From: Byssochlamys sp. IMV 00236
Taxonomy: Eukaryota; Ascomycota; Eurotiomycetes; Eurotiales; Thermoascaceae
Direction: 5' to 3'
Length of the DNA: 64,000 nt
NCBI GenBank assembly: GCA_001931875.2
Contig: MSJH02000834.1
Coordinates: 1-64,000 of the forward strand
The notes under the pieces: generated by a model
Database searches by the model: none
What the model saw: only the letters and a program-made list of their open reading frames with translations
Told to the model about the DNA's origin: nothing
Made by a program: the position numbers and the translations under genes
Shown here: positions 24,201 to 37,264 of the stretch, one piece after another
Layout: each line of letters starts with the position of its first letter
Numbering within the stretch: the first letter of the stretch is position 1

Positions 24201-27200
24201 TTAGGACAGATGGTCAAGCACCTTGGCCATTTTCTTCGCGCGCGCCGGATCCTCAACAAGAAGGTCATGCTGCTTCAACACTACTTGCATGCTGTCAACG
24301 ACCTTGTGGAAAGACGACGCCGCTCCTCGCTCCTGGCGGAATTGAATAAGACTGAGGTTTGCATGACGACCATGCTCCAACACGGTAAAGAACTCTGCGG
24401 AGAATTCAACAGGACGTAGACGGAGGACTAAATCCATGTCAGTTGAACTCAAACGAATACTTCAGCTCTGGAACTCACAGTTGACTTGTCCCACACGACC
24501 GTAGATTACGTTGTTGGCCTTGTCCAAGTGGACCTCTTCCATACCATATCGCTGCCAGTCCCTCAGGGTCTTGTACACATCCTTTCGGCCCTTCACCTTC
24601 GATGTGTTCAAGGCCACGACACGAGTAGCTGGCTTAACATGGAAGAAGCGAGCAAACCAGTTCGGGTTACCCGACTTATGGGGCCTTCTCACAGACTTGC
24701 GGCGATTAACGGGCTGCTCAGAAGCTTCACTGACTGCAGGACCAGTGACCACAGAATCAACATCACCAGCTTCGCTCTCACCTATATCAGATAACTATGT
24801 AAGCATTTGCCATCTGAAAAGCCAGAGATATTCCTTACCAGTGCTGATTTCATGGGCCGGCTTGCTCGCCTTTTTCTTGCTGAACATCTTAAGGAAGCCT
24901 CCCTTGCTGCTCTTCTCGAAGGATTGCTTCTTCTTAAGCGTGTTTGGGGCATCGTCGTGGGAGTCTACAGGAGTAAGTGGGCACTCCTGCACAACGATGC
25001 TCGTGTCACTAGAATGAACAGCCTTGACATCCTTCGGCGGAGTAGGCGGCCGTTCTCCATGAGGTTCGAACCTAGACTTGTTGAACCACGACCATTTCTT
25101 GCCTTCACCAGGACCCTTGCCGTCGGTGCGCCGTGGAGACCTCGGGTTCTCCTCAATCGGCTCCAGACCAAGGTAGTAGCGGTTACGAGAACCGCCCGAG
25201 ACATATCTGTCCCGCTGGTCGAATGTGGGACTCTCAGGGCTGTGCAGCTGGATGTAAGAATCAGCAGAGCTGTGTCGAGGCGTCATCGCCAACCGTGGAG
25301 GCTGGTTCTTCTTCCGAATGGTAAGTGGCTTGATTTCCTCGAGAGAACCGAAGGAGTCCTGAGGGACCATGCGGATAGTAGCTCTCTTGTCTTTGGTGAT
25401 CTTGCCGTCAGAACGTCGACTGGAATCTGAGGGTTTCCTCTGATCAACAAAGTTGAGGTCCAGATCGGGAGTGCTGTCCATCGGGGAGAGCAGCTCCTCG
25501 GAGATGCAAGGCAAATAAACCCCTTCAACGTTTGGCTTTGTGATGGGATCGGAGATTGCTCGCCTGTACGGCTCGTTCTCGTCTGCTTTCTCGGACTGCT
25601 TGTTTCTGTATTGTTTCGGCCTGTCTTGTTCAATCAGGCGATCCAGATGCGAGATGACATCCGACAGGTATTCTGGCAGTTTCTCAGACCCAGCCTTGGT
25701 GGAGTGTTCGATCAGTCTACGACGCGTTTCGGCAAGATCGTTAACGGTCTTCGAGTCAAACCGTTCCGATGCACGTTCTTGCAGAGTGTTTCCACTCGAC
25801 TTGCTGTTCATGATCAACTGCTGCGAGTTTTCTGGCGTCAAGAGAGAAACTGACGTCGCTGGCGTCTCGGAGTTCGACATGTATTGGCTGCTAGAAGCAG
25901 TATGACGAGTGGACACAGAGGATCTGTTGAACGCTTCCTCGCAGATCTGACTGAGCTCGTTGGAGACTTTCCGAGCATCCTCCTTCCAGTACAGATTAGG
26001 GTCACGAATCCTCATTTCAGCAGCAGGCTTGATCGCTACAGGGGTTCGAACGACTGCCTTCGGTGATGGTAGTGCAGGACTAGCATCTCCTTCGGGTGAC
26101 ATTCCATCACAAGGTAGCTTGGGCACCTCTGGGACATCCTTCGCCTGAACCTGGGCAGCCTTTGCCTTAGCAGACATACCACCCTGAGACCGGTTACGAA
26201 CGTGACGGAACGAGACATTTCTCTTGTAGCTGGCAGAGCGGCCGCTTGGCATCGGGCTGTACCCAGGGCGAGCACTGGAGATGGAGCTGCGAGAGTGGAA
26301 TGACCGTGCAGCGCTCTTGGGTTTGTTCGTACGCAGGAGCTCGAAGGAAGAACTTGAAGGCATGGGGGCCTCTTCCGGCTTGCTCATCTTTTCAGCCGGA
26401 CTGGGGCTACTTCCAGGACCATCAGCTATATCTTCATAATCTGAGAGCCCTGAGTCCCTTCGGTGGACGGTGACATTGGCGTATTCCACATGCGGGGTAC
26501 CTATCGGGTTCTTAGAGGGCCTATACGGGTCATAGCTCTCCACGGTGCGTGTCGATTTCGGCGTGTCCCTTGCCTCTTTCAAAGAGCCGAAGCGGCTGAC
26601 TTCGGGGATGACTGAGAACTGTGAACGTCTACGAGAGAGAGAACCATGACCGCGGCTGTTCTGGGTCCTCTTGACGGCTGACCGAACGGCTGAGCGTGAA
26701 ATGTGATGATAGTCACTGGCAGAGTACTCCAGAGGCTGTCCCTGGTAATTTTCTAGTTGCTCGTCCCTGAATTTAACAAGAGCATAGTAGAACATCTTCT
26801 CCTGGTTAGGTCTATGAAAACCGTCCGGTTAGTAAGGTTCGTCAATAGTAGTGGTTATACATCCATCACTTACTCTTTGTTGAGCAGCTTCTCGATTAAG
26901 ACCTCCGGCTTAACGTCATGCCATAATGTCTGAAGGTTACGGAGCAAGTCCATGTCAATGTCCTGGCGGCTGGGAACAGGCGGACCACAGGCCTTGGTGG
27001 AGAGTGGTGGCGGAAGACCGACTGGAGAGTCAGACATAGCTTGGTGGAGTGTCTCGTACTTCTTCAGGAGAGGATGCTGCCACATCTTCTCTATGCTGAT
27101 CCGATCTTCCGGTCTTTTCTGCAAGATACGTTGGATCATATCTGCTGCTTCCAAGCTGAGGGAGCGTGGCAGGAAGTATTCTCCCTTCTTCACGAGACGT

Positions 27201-28242
27201 AGAGTGTTTGGTAGATCGCCACCATCGAAGGGAAGAAATCCAGTCAGTAAGGCATAGAGGATAATCCCACAGCTCCAAATATCTGCTTTATCGCCACGAT
27301 ATCTGCGTCCATAGATAATCTCAGGAGCGGCGTAGTGTGGACTGCCGCATGATGTGTTCAACCAGTATCCTGCTGGCTGTAGAGCGGCCATTCCGAAGTC
27401 AGCAAGTTTGATGTTGTGGTTGGCATCCAGCAAGATGTTTTCTGGCTTGAGGTCCCGGTGGCAGATATTGAATCGATGGCAGTATGCGAGCCCGGCAATG
27501 ATTTGTCGAAATAGGCGAACTGCCTCCTCCTCTGGTAGAGGACCGTTGGTCGAGACGTATTCGAAAAGTTCTCCACCTTCTACGTATTCAAGCACGAGAT
27601 ATCTGCAAGGGGTCAGTTATGACAAGTCTATACACGCTTGGTTCTTCGTGCTTACAGTTCGCCTCTGTTCTCCCAGACATCGTATAAGTTGATCACGTTG
27701 GGATGTTCAATCAACTTCATAATTACCACCTCTCTCTCAATACCGCATGGCATTGGTCTCGCTCCAGCTGAACCCATAGCTCCCGCCAGGAGACCCGCGT
27801 TTCGGTCCATCGCTGCAATGCTCTCACTCTGCACCATTGCCGCAGACTTCTTCGAAACGATCTTTATGGCAGCAGCTTGACCTGTAACTGCGTGCTTGGC
27901 TAGGCGAACACGGCCCGTAGCCCCTTTACCAAGGGTCTTGCCAAGTTGCCATGGTCCGACATGTGTCTTTCTCCGTCCCTTTCCAGAAGTGGTGGATGCT
28001 GTCGATATGGCGGAGTTACGGTTCGACCCAGCTTCAGTTACTGCTGATAGGCGTTTGTTTTCCGCCCTTCCAGTAGAGGTAGGGGTGACTGGAGGAGTCA
28101 TAGCATCCGAGACCTTCAACTGGTCGTCGTATCCACGACCTCGTGTAGCTGGTCGTGCTGGTGAATTGTTGACTCTGGTCGTGGCATCTGTGAGAGGGGC
28201 ACGCCTTGATGGTGGGCGGCCAATGCTGTCTGTGTTGTCCAT
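24201..28242 (-). CDS. Gin4/Hsl1/Nim1-type serine/threonine protein kinase
   Basis: Five exons: 28242-27656, 27602-26874, 26811-24839, 24781-24479 and 24427-24201, joined by introns of 51-62 bp with GT/AG ends, giving 1,272 residues. The kinase domain (about 98-365) has a glycine loop GKGATG, the invariant lysine in AAIKIV, HRDLKPEN (Asp near 246), DFG (265) and APE (near 289). A roughly 30-residue insert before helix C is present. The middle is a long basic, serine-rich region. The C-terminus, beginning around NWFARFFHVKP, looks like the KA1 domain that binds acidic lipids and septins in this family. Such kinases act at the septin collar and oppose Wee1 in the G2/M transition; that role is inferred from family membership. 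I cannot separate Gin4 from Hsl1 by motif alone. The start is the only in-frame ATG before the conserved part. Confidence 0.93.
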
Positions 28243-30442
28243 CACTGAGGTCTATGATCAATTTCTGGTACTGGGCAGAGACATTGAATGAATGGCGACT
28301 GGTGTGAAAATGCGTGTGTAGTCACCAGAGATAAACAGTTCAGGTTACTCCGCAACGCTCACACTGGCATATGGTCTTTGTGCTCTGATGATTTCAAACT
28401 AAAAGACAACAGCCTTTCTTTCAGCCAATTAGTCTCTCTTCAAAGGGCTACTGATGTTAGCCTACAGTCAGCACACACCTGATGGTATTTCTCAATGGTG
28501 TTGTCCAAAGCACTGTTTCAGTTCTGTATTTTCCGGGTATAATGATCGATTCGATTATTGCTTAAACGAGAGGACGGATTAGACCAATTATTAAGATTGA
28601 GAAAGATATTAAACGAGTGTCAGGTATTTCGATAATGGCAGGTAGCGAAAGAAGTGGTGTCCTGGCGCTCAGGCAGAAGCTAAGGTTTGTGTCGACTCTC
28701 GACAGGCAGCTGTCGTCCGTATACTAACATCGACGTCCACACGTCCTCCTGAGGCACCCCGAACTTTTAGGAAACGAGACCATGAGCACTCGCGCTGCAG
28801 ACATGCCATGGCAAGGTGGGAGGGACCGAGGAATGAACATTGATAGGGAAATAGCCCTTGACGATTCCACTTGAATACCACAAGTTCCCCGGGCCACCGG
28901 CGGCATTGCCCTGAGGAATGCACCATCTACGGACTTCAGTCCTCGAACCGCATCCTCACCAGCATGTAAGGACAATGCAGTGGCACAATGTCGCTTTCCT
29001 ACATCCGTTAGCCTGTGCTAATATTTGTTCATTACAGTTTCACGGCCAAAAGTGCGCAATTCGCATTATCCAAGAAGCGAAATAAGACAACTGCTCCGCC
29101 GGATCAAACAATGAAGTACGAACGTTCACAATGGAATATCACCGCTATCAATTGCCTGCGCGCAAAATCGAGATGAGTTCCCATGCAATTGAGCTGTCCA
29201 AGATCGACAGAGCCAACCTCGCTCCCAGTCGATCGCGAATCTGATTGATGGTGGAGGGGACCGATCATTATCGCTCGCATTCCTCAGGTGGAGAGGAACC
29301 ATCTCGGCTGGATAGCACACATCGCGTATAACCACTGCAGAACTATTTCCAAGAGTTTTATCTCTGATCTAGCTCGTTAGTCGCTTAAATCCGCTCGCTT
29401 GGCTAGCTCAGAGTCCAGTAAGGCTGGGGAACTGGGAAAAAATCGCAGGAACCCGTGTCGCGCGGGCACATTCCGGTCATGGCCTTGGATATGAGATGAG
29501 ATACACCACCCGTTCCACACATTCTTCATCGTCAATGGTCGAACCAAAGGAAAAAGCAACCATGAGAACAGGTCTCATGTGGATTCTACCATCAGAAGAA
29601 CCAAGATCTCGGTACGGAGGAGTCGTACCCGTCCGTCGAATGCAATTGTGCATAAATATCGGGGGTTGCTCCGTCGTCGTCGAAAAAAGCGAGGGAAGGG
29701 ACGCAGCTCGATTTCTTAGCTAAGTTGTGGCTCGTAACTAATTACTAGACTTTCCCATAACTGGGAAGGATCCGGGAGGGAACAGGAGGCTGTGGAGAAC
29801 GATCTGCGGGGATAGCTGTGCGCGAGTCCTCTGGAGTATGCAACAGTGCAGGGCTGTAAATCGGCAGCAAGCTACTCCGTATAGCCGATATAGATGGATT
29901 GAGTCATGTAGTCGGTGGTAGTTATCCGACACAAGTTTACAAGACCAGCTGTCTGGATGACTCCGATGTAGACAATACAAGGATGCTCCCTAGGGTACAA
30001 AAATAAAGGCTTCTGGTTCTCTATTCGAAGACCATGATTATTTATTAATCTCATCAGATCAGCAGTAGACATATAGCAGCAAAACAAGAACATCAGCATG
30101 CCAATATATTTCCACATCTATCTGTGCGCCAAATTGTCCTGTCTGGCAATAATATATATCATAACATGGCAGCCCACCAATATCCGGATCCCACTATTAT
30201 TCGGACGACTCTTTCATCTGATCTCAGCACACAAGTCTTTGCGTGTTTAGTAGATAGCCTCATCTTACGAAATCTCTCAGAGTCCAACGAATAAATAAGC
30301 AATTTCATACCTCATCTGCTTCAATCTACCATATTTCGTAATAATAATAGTAGGATAAACATCCATTTTTCCCGTAACAAATTATTTAAAAAAGAATAAA
30401 CTCATCTCCTCTCCAATAAGTATCCCTAATGCCTTTAAACAC
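28243..30442. other. Intergenic region upstream of the kinase gene
   Basis: About 2.2 kb between the kinase start and the 3' end of the DUF1348 gene. It should contain the kinase promoter and 5' leader. Short open frames occur on both strands but none has a recognisable domain or good splice partners. No RNA gene or repeat was recognised. Confidence 0.6.
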
Positions 30443-31434
30443 CTACCAATGCTCCTCCCCAATCTTCACCTCATTCACATCAACCCCATCAACAAACCAC
30501 CTCCCTTCCCCATTCCCATCCGGTCCAATCAACACATCATTCCCACTCATCTGCCGCTTCCGCATCTTCCCCGTATCGCGATCAAACGTCCAATCCTCCA
30601 GACCATAGCATCGCTTCCAGCGCATCCCATCATGTGCATCCTGATACTCGTACCAGAACTGCACGGCAATGCGATCGTCCGTGTACGCAAACAGCTCTTT
30701 GCGGAGCCGATACGATTTCTCCCGCTGCCATTTCGCAGTGAGGAAATCGATGATGGCGGCCGTGCCGGTGAGAAAGGTGTCGCGATTACGCCAGATCGAG
30801 TCTGGAGTGTATGCGGTGGCGATTTTGGAAGGGTTTCTAGAAGGACAGGAAAGAAGGGGAGGGTGTGTTGTCAGCTTTTCCTAGTTTGGGTAGTATGATG
30901 TTGGTTTTGTAGAGTAAATAAATAATATAGCGGCTAGTTAGGTGGGGATGCGGCTTTTTCTTCATCATCATCATCTTCATCTTCTCTGTCTTTTCTCTTT
31001 TTCTTTGCAGCACATAGAGAGAGAGGAGGGGGGAAGTAAAGGCGACATTGGGATTGGATCGGATTAGACACGATTATACTAATAGATAGGACATTGAAGA
31101 GGCTCATCAAAGGGAGAAGCAAGGGATGCGGTAGACTATTGCGTCTTGTCCCGCATTCTTTGCGATTCCGGGAAACCCATCGATCACATCGCTCGGAAGG
31201 GGGGAAGTACGGTAGTAATAATAGCCACGAGCAGATGACCACCACAACGATAAGAGAATTTGAGTAGAAACGGCCCGAAAAGAATAGTCATCATAATAAA
31301 AACAACAACAATAACAATAACAATAACAATAACAATAGGATTACCACCGCTTACTGTGTATTCCAGGCGTCTTGAGCAACCTTGAGCTTTTTCTGCGCCG
31401 TCTCTGCAGTGAATGGGGGCTTGAGATCGGCCAT
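30443..31434 (-). CDS. DUF1348 / NTF2-like (SnoaL fold) small protein
   Basis: Two exons: 31434-31355 and 30836-30443, giving 157 residues. The protein starts MADLKPPF and continues through a segment with AYTPDSIWRNRD, FLTGTAAI and WFYEYQDA-like motifs (FWYEYQDA seen), then ends NEVKIGEEHW. This matches the DUF1348 family of NTF2-like proteins, which form a cone-shaped alpha/beta fold; the biochemical role of the family is unknown. The intron (518 bp) is far longer than the other introns here, but its GTAAGC donor and TTCTAG acceptor join the exons in frame and the joined protein is continuous with the family. An AT dinucleotide run (31,446-31,471) lies only about 12 bp upstream of the ATG. 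Confidence 0.9.
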
Positions 31435-33182
31435 TTTGAGCCTGATGCGAGAAATATATATATATATATATATTTCTGTAGAGTGTATATTTATATTTTT
31501 TGGGGGTTAATTTCGAGAGTGATTATTTTGCTATTCTGGTTTAATTCACCGTGACAATGTCGATGGAACATGTATCATAGGAGCAGTGACACTACCCTTG
31601 AGAGCTCCTATTTAATTCATGACACGGGGTTTGGTTAGGCCAGCCACGCCGTCCGGGATCTATGCCCGCGTCATGAACAGCTTTGAGGCCAATAGTTAAC
31701 TTTATTCAGTATCAACTAAGTAACTAGTCAGTTATTAATGAAGTTCGAAGCTGTTGACTCATATCCACGGCCTGGATTTCCATCATATGTCAGCTGAACG
31801 AGACCAGCTAGATTGGTTAATAATAATAACACTGCGCAGAATAATAATCGAGATGATGATGAGGAATCAGTTCTGGAAATCGATCGCCGTGGGAGGCAAG
31901 ACTCGGCGACTGGCCGGCCGGCACCTAAAATAGGGAGGCGGAGATCTACGGAGCTCGGACCTTGGGAGAAAAGTTTTCTCGGAGCTCCCAAGGAACGAGT
32001 TGCTTGAGACTCCCAATAGACTAGCATCCTCACTGCCACTCTTTGTCTATATCCAATCTGATTCTCAAGCGGTCTTCTACATCGTCAGGTGAAGTTCACA
32101 TAAGCTCTGTTGTAGCCCAGCCTTAGAACCATCTTAAATGATTCTCGGCCGAGTGTGTCGAGACTACAGTACTACTACGGAGAGCATGACGTCTCGACTC
32201 TCTCCCGTTGTCGGTCTTATCTGATCGATCGGAGGAGGGGGGGTCGATACTTACGTAAGGCGGGGTAGTTTCGGAGTGCTCTCTCTTGGGGTGGTGAGAC
32301 ATGGCCTTTGAATTGGAGAAGAGGAAGAAGAAGAAGAAGAAGAAGAAGAAGAAGAAGAAGAAGAAGAAGAAGAAGAAGAAGAAGAAGAAGAAGAAGAAGG
32401 AGAATGATAAGGATAATACTATTTTGATATTAAAGATCAGGCATTTATTTCCCTCTTGAGGCTTCTCCTGTAGCAATTGCTCCGTCGAAGAGTTGTAGAG
32501 TTCATTAACCATGGAATCCATTGACGTGATGGCCAGGGACGCAGCGAAAGCGATAGAAAGCCCGTGACAGGGGATGCCCGGCGGTGATTCGTCGGCGGTG
32601 ACATGGGTCGCATGCATGCAAATGATGGTAGGCGATTATTCTTCTGCCGTCTTATGGTAGGGATCCGATATAGCAACTACGTACTGCAAGAACCAGCGGC
32701 GGATGGTCGGGGCATCGGCTCAGAGGAAGCACACATCTCGGGATCGGAGGGCGATGAGGCTGTTTCGTGGCCGTCGTGCGTGATGATGGAAGTATCTACC
32801 AGACTACTACTACGATTAGTTACCAGCAGAGTCGAACACCTCAGCGGGATTAGTCAACGTGGGCGGTCTAGATAACCACAGCAGTCGGCGGTGGGGGGTT
32901 TTTCTGGCGGGGCATCTCAGTCTCGGGCGGTCTTCTTGATAATACAGGAACCATTCGATTTCCAGCTGGCAGTCAAGGTACCGCTTCGGTTTCCTTCCGT
33001 TTCGGATCAGCTCACTGCGTATCACTGCCCGACCTCCAACTATATTAACCTCCACGCGCCCCGCCTCCCTCGTCCTCGACTCTTCCCCGTCTCCAAGTTG
33101 ATCAGAACCATCCATCTGAACTCTCTCACTCACTCTCACTCTCTCATCCATCCTCCCCCGTCTTACAGACAAATCCATCAAC
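31435..33182. other. Divergent intergenic region (DUF1348 gene and peroxiredoxin)
   Basis: This region holds the promoters of the two flanking, divergently transcribed genes. It contains a long AAG tract near 32,324-32,398 and a pyrimidine-rich stretch at about 33,055-33,175 just before the peroxiredoxin start, a common feature of strongly expressed fungal genes. The frames at 31,728-32,039 and 32,123-32,617 lack homology-like content; the latter is mostly the AAG tract read as poly-phenylalanine. Confidence 0.6.
32324..32398 (+). repeat. AAG trinucleotide microsatellite
   Basis: About 25 nearly perfect copies of AAG in a row, preceded by an imperfect GAAGAGG start and followed by GGAGAATG. 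Confidence 0.9.
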
Positions 33183-33909
33183 ATGGCTCCTCTTCAGCCC
33201 GGTGACTCTTTCCCCGAGGGTGTCGTCTTCTCGTAAGTTCATTGTCTTTCTCTTCAGGAACTTTCTTTCGTCCATTCGATGTCGGATGGTGCTGACACCC
33301 TGTCTTCTTGTAGCTACATCCCCTGGTCTGAGGAGGCTGGCGACATCACCGCTTGCGGTATCCCCATCAACTACAAGGCCTCTGAGGAGTGGAAGGACAA
33401 GAAGGTTGTCCTCTTCGCCCTTCCCGGTATGTCAATTCCTGCTGGCTAGCTCCCCCCCGGTCTGTCCGACTCGTTCGTCTGACCTTCTTCTCGTTCAGGT
33501 GCCTTCACTCCTGTCTGCTCTGCCAGACACGTCCCCGGCTACATCGAGGCTCTCCCCAAGCTCCGTGAGAAGGGTGTCGACGTTGTTGCCGTCCTTGCCT
33601 ACAACGACGCCTACGTCATGAGCGCCTGGGGTAAGGCCAACAAGGTCACTGGCGACGACATCGTATGTTATCCCCTTCCGACTCCGAATTTGACACCCGA
33701 TCAAACTGATCCTGACTGTTTCTTCACAGCTCTTCCTGTCTGACCCTGAGGCCCGCTTCTCCAAGAGCATCGGCTGGACTGACGCTGAGGGCCGCACCGG
33801 CCGTTACGCCATCATCATCGACCACGGCAAGGTCACCTACGCCAAGCGTGAGCGTGAAAAGAACGTTCTCGAGGTCTCCGACGCCGAGTCCATCCTCAAG
33901 GCTCTGTAA
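33183..33909 (+). CDS. Peroxiredoxin, Prx5/PMP20 type (Asp f 3-like)
   Basis: Four exons: 33183-33232, 33314-33426, 33499-33662 and 33730-33909; introns of 81, 72 and 67 bp all have GT/AG ends. The product has 168 residues, the same length as the Aspergillus fumigatus allergen Asp f 3, and closely matches that family along its length. The peroxidatic cysteine is Cys61 in [11 protein letters not shown], and a second conserved cysteine is Cys31 in [10 protein letters not shown]. Members are thioredoxin-fold thiol peroxidases that reduce hydrogen and alkyl peroxides and are important for oxidative stress tolerance. The C-terminus (LKAL) is not a canonical peroxisomal targeting signal, so the compartment is uncertain. 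The start fits a good fungal context (CATCAACATGGC). Confidence 0.96.
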
Positions 33910-34331
33910 ATCACAGGTGGCGGGCTCAACTCATAGATTGATGACAGTGGCGTGATAATGACCTTTTCTTTTCTTCTTTAAAGAGGATATAGCATAGACT
34001 AGAATCCCGCTCAATAGAATACCCTTTGACTCAATCAATCGTCCTTGCCCATCCACTCATGGTGAACGTAGTCCTTTTATTTATAGAGTTCTAGACGAGA
34101 TCGACTGATCGACAGGTGGCCGTCGAGCTAAACATGGTGGCTGCCCGGGGTGTGACGAACGATCCTCTTGTTCCCTCCGTACCCATGACGCGCCAAGCCG
34201 TAAAGAGCTGTCGAGAAATCGCATATTAAATTTCCGCGGAATATCCCAAAACGCCGCCGCATAAAAAAAGAAACCACAACACGACCTCTATCACAACAAA
34301 AGGTCTTTTTTTTTTGCCCCGCCCGGCCGAA
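33910..34331 (+). other. Intergenic region between peroxiredoxin and POP1
   Basis: It holds the 3' untranslated region of the peroxiredoxin gene and the short promoter of the next gene on the same strand. A T-rich run lies at 34,306-34,315, just upstream of the POP1 start. No other feature is seen. Confidence 0.6.
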
Positions 34332-37264
34332 ATGGCCCTTAATCAATCCTCGAAACGCAAACCTGCCTTCCCCAACTCCGGAGGAGGCAAAGACGGCTCT
34401 TCCGCTGCTCGAAAACGCGCCAAGACCTACGATGCTCGCGCTTTGGCCGTGCAGACGTCCGATGCCGCGCTCTCAGCGACGGGCGATCTGGATGTCGCGG
34501 CCTTTGTAGGGGCTCGTGAGTTCGAGATCCGCGCCCTGGAGGCTGGAATGCAGCGGTCGAAAGCGGCGTTGACCAGTCGTGCGTTTCAGAAGGTGCCTCG
34601 ATCTTTGAGACGGAGGACGGCTAGTCATAATGTCAAGAGGGTGCCGCGTCGGTTGAGGGCGAGGGCTAAGAGGGAGGTATGTATTCTACATCTGTGACTG
34701 TGTGTGGGATTTTATGTGGAGAGAGAGGGAGAGAGGAGCTCGTTTCATGGTGTTGGGATGGTTGAGTTTGAAACGAAAGCTGTGTTTTTTACTGAGTGTT
34801 ATATATCTAGATGATTGAAGATAATACTCCCACCGTGACAGCCCGACGGAGAAAACCGACCCAGCTCCTCCGTCTACGTCTCGAGACGGCCAGACGACTC
34901 CAGGGGCTGAATGCGAAGACGAAAGCAAGACGTGCGGCGTCCAAGGCCAAGCGGGATAAGGAAATGCGGAAATTACTCTCCGATGAAGGAATCCATTCTT
35001 TCCAGATCGCGCCTCGTGTTCCCAAGATCAAGAAGAATAAACTCTCGCATCCGTTTCCGCCAGAGTCGAAATTCAAGAAGCGTCAGAGGGGAAAGACATG
35101 GTTGCCTACGCATATGTTTCATGCTAAGCGGGCCCATATGACCACGGCCAACGAGCCGTTGTGGAGGTTTGCGGTGCCGCTGTCTCCCACGGAGAAGAGC
35201 TATAGACCTACCCATCGGGCTGCGGGTGCGAGGGGGGCTGTAGCGTGGGATGTCAGTTATATGTCTACGATGCAGTTAGAGGGAACTGAGGCTAGTTTGG
35301 AAAGCGTTCTGAGGGCAGTGGGAGTTGTTGGGGACGAAGCGTGGGGAACGAAAGGGAAGAAATGGAGACAAGGGACGAGGAGCCTGGTCGCTTGGGTATT
35401 TGAACATGAAGGAGAGAAGAGGCCGATCGCGCCCGTGACATTGATCTGGCGTGCAAGAGACGCGCAGGAGGATGTTGAGATGACCGATGCCGGGGACCAG
35501 AGTGGCCCGCGCAAGACTAAGAAGCCTAGGGAGAAGCTGTTCGTCCGAGTACATCCGTCAGCGTTTCTTCAGCTGTGGAATGAACTCTTAGAAGTATCAA
35601 AACGCCAGAACCCTCCTGTCATGGTGGAAGACTTGCGCTTTGAGATCGGGAGCATCGATATCACTGGTCCTGGGGCGACGGAGGCATTACTAGGTGCACT
35701 CAAGCCGCTGCAAGAGGATGGGAAAGACTTCCCCAAGGACAGTCCAGAAGCGACTTGGTCCTCTCTTATAAGCGTCACGAACCCTTCTTCTCTTCCCCAG
35801 AATGCCATCCTGGCTTTCTCAATATCTGATCCTCGTCTACGCTTTCCTCCAAGGAAGATAAAACCACCTACTTCCGAGCAGAGCATGAACGATCTTGCTA
35901 TCTTACTAGCCTCGTGGCCGGTAGACAAGACTCAGAAGCCTGCTGCGCTGTTTGACCGTCCTGCACGTTTGGCCGCTGCTCGCCAACTTCCCAGCCAAAA
36001 GGCCATCAATCGACGACGGACCCTGGCTGGACCAGGAACATATCCGTCCCCACAGCCTTCAGATCCAAGTATTCCTGTCATAGTTCTTGCATCCAAGCCA
36101 GGTATTATGGCCAAGAACAGCAACGCCCAGGGTACCTGGACCGTCCTTCTCCCCTGGAAGTGCCTGGTTCCTGTGTGGTACTCACTGATGTACCATCCGC
36201 TCTCCAGTGGAGGAAATCCTCGATTTGGCGGTCTCAAAGAACAAAGGCAGCTTGCTTTCGAAGTGGGAGAACCGTGGTTTCCAGGTGATTTCCCGGGTAC
36301 TCAGGCAGGCTGGCAATGGGGCTTGCGTGAGCGAGAGGAGGCGAAGAAAGAGTGGGAGAGGAAGCCAAAGGGCCGGAGAACCGAGTTCGAAAGCATAGAT
36401 CTTGGAAACGGCACGAAAGGTGAAATAGGGCGTGGATGGGCTTGTGACTGGGAAAGACTGGTAGAAGGTCCTCCCGAGGTCGCAGTGACGGAGAATGCAG
36501 ACACTGCCGCTCAGAAAGACTTGGAGAGGAAGAAAACTGCATCTGAGGCCGCTGATTCGTCCACAGAGGACAACAAGAAGCTGAATGCTATCCCACCGTA
36601 TAGTCTACACCAGCTTACTTCGAACACGGCTCATAGGATTGTGAACCATGTGTCTGGGCCTCTTCCTGCAGATCTACAGAGCCTTCTCGACAAGCCCGCC
36701 CTGGCAACTGTCAAGATCTCTCTCTTCAATCGTGGCACTCCCACGCCACGTGCCCGCATCTACCGCCTCCCAACGACAGACGATGAACTACGCCAGCAGT
36801 GGCTTTCATTAGCATCTCCTGTGTCTACTACATCCACACAAAATGGGAGCCAATCCCCCGTCCAGAAGGGAAAAAAGAAGCAAATCCAGAGCCAGAGCCA
36901 GAGCCAGTCCCAGTCCCAAACCACACCATCAGAACAAGAACGGCGCGATGAAGCTTGTAAGCGCCTCGCAGCTTCTCTTCTCGCATCATCAGCAGAAGCA
37001 GGCCCCCACACTGACGCAGAGCGGAATGCCTACCTGCCCATCCCGTCTGAAGAGGACCTCATCGGCTTCGTGACGACAGGAAACTACAACCTGTCCGAAG
37101 GCAAGGGGACGGGTGTTGGATCGATTCTCATCTCGAAGATCATAAACTCAGCCGCTGAGAGTGAGAAAGAGAAAGGAAAAGGCAAAGCACGAGAGCGAAG
37201 GATGTGTATTGTTCGCTCTGCGGGTGAACGAGTCGGCAGGTTGGGCATTTGGGAAGTCGTATGA
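34332..37264 (+). CDS. POP1: RNase P/MRP protein subunit Pop1
   Basis: Two exons, 34332-34676 and 34811-37264, with a 134-bp intron (GTATGT...TCTAG), give 932 residues. The basic N-terminal POP1 domain is clear: RVPRRLRARAKRE before the intron and KTWLPTHMFHAKRAHM near residues 211-227. The POPLD domain lies around 540-640, with WTVLLPWKCLVPVWYSLMYH at about 557 and a GW-ending block after PWFPGDFPGTQAGW. Pop1 is the largest protein of nuclear RNase P and RNase MRP, acting in tRNA 5' maturation and pre-rRNA processing. A short Q/S repeat (near 803-814) interrupts the region between POPLD and the C-terminal domain. The start is the first ATG in the frame, 345 bases before the intron. Confidence 0.95.

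Noticed and set aside
24807..25430. Plus-strand frame of 207 codons
   Set aside because: It lies fully antisense to the third exon of the Gin4/Hsl1-like kinase and has no features of its own.
32317..32400. Regular repeats that could suggest a CRISPR-like array
   Set aside because: It is a simple trinucleotide microsatellite in a fungal genome; there are no spacers.
32123..32617. Minus-strand frame of 164 codons with about 25 phenylalanines
   Set aside because: It is produced by the AAG microsatellite read on the other strand; no domain features on either side.
33202..33621. Plus-strand frame of 139 codons over the peroxiredoxin locus
   Set aside because: It reads across introns in the wrong frame; the spliced model gives the full 168-residue peroxiredoxin.
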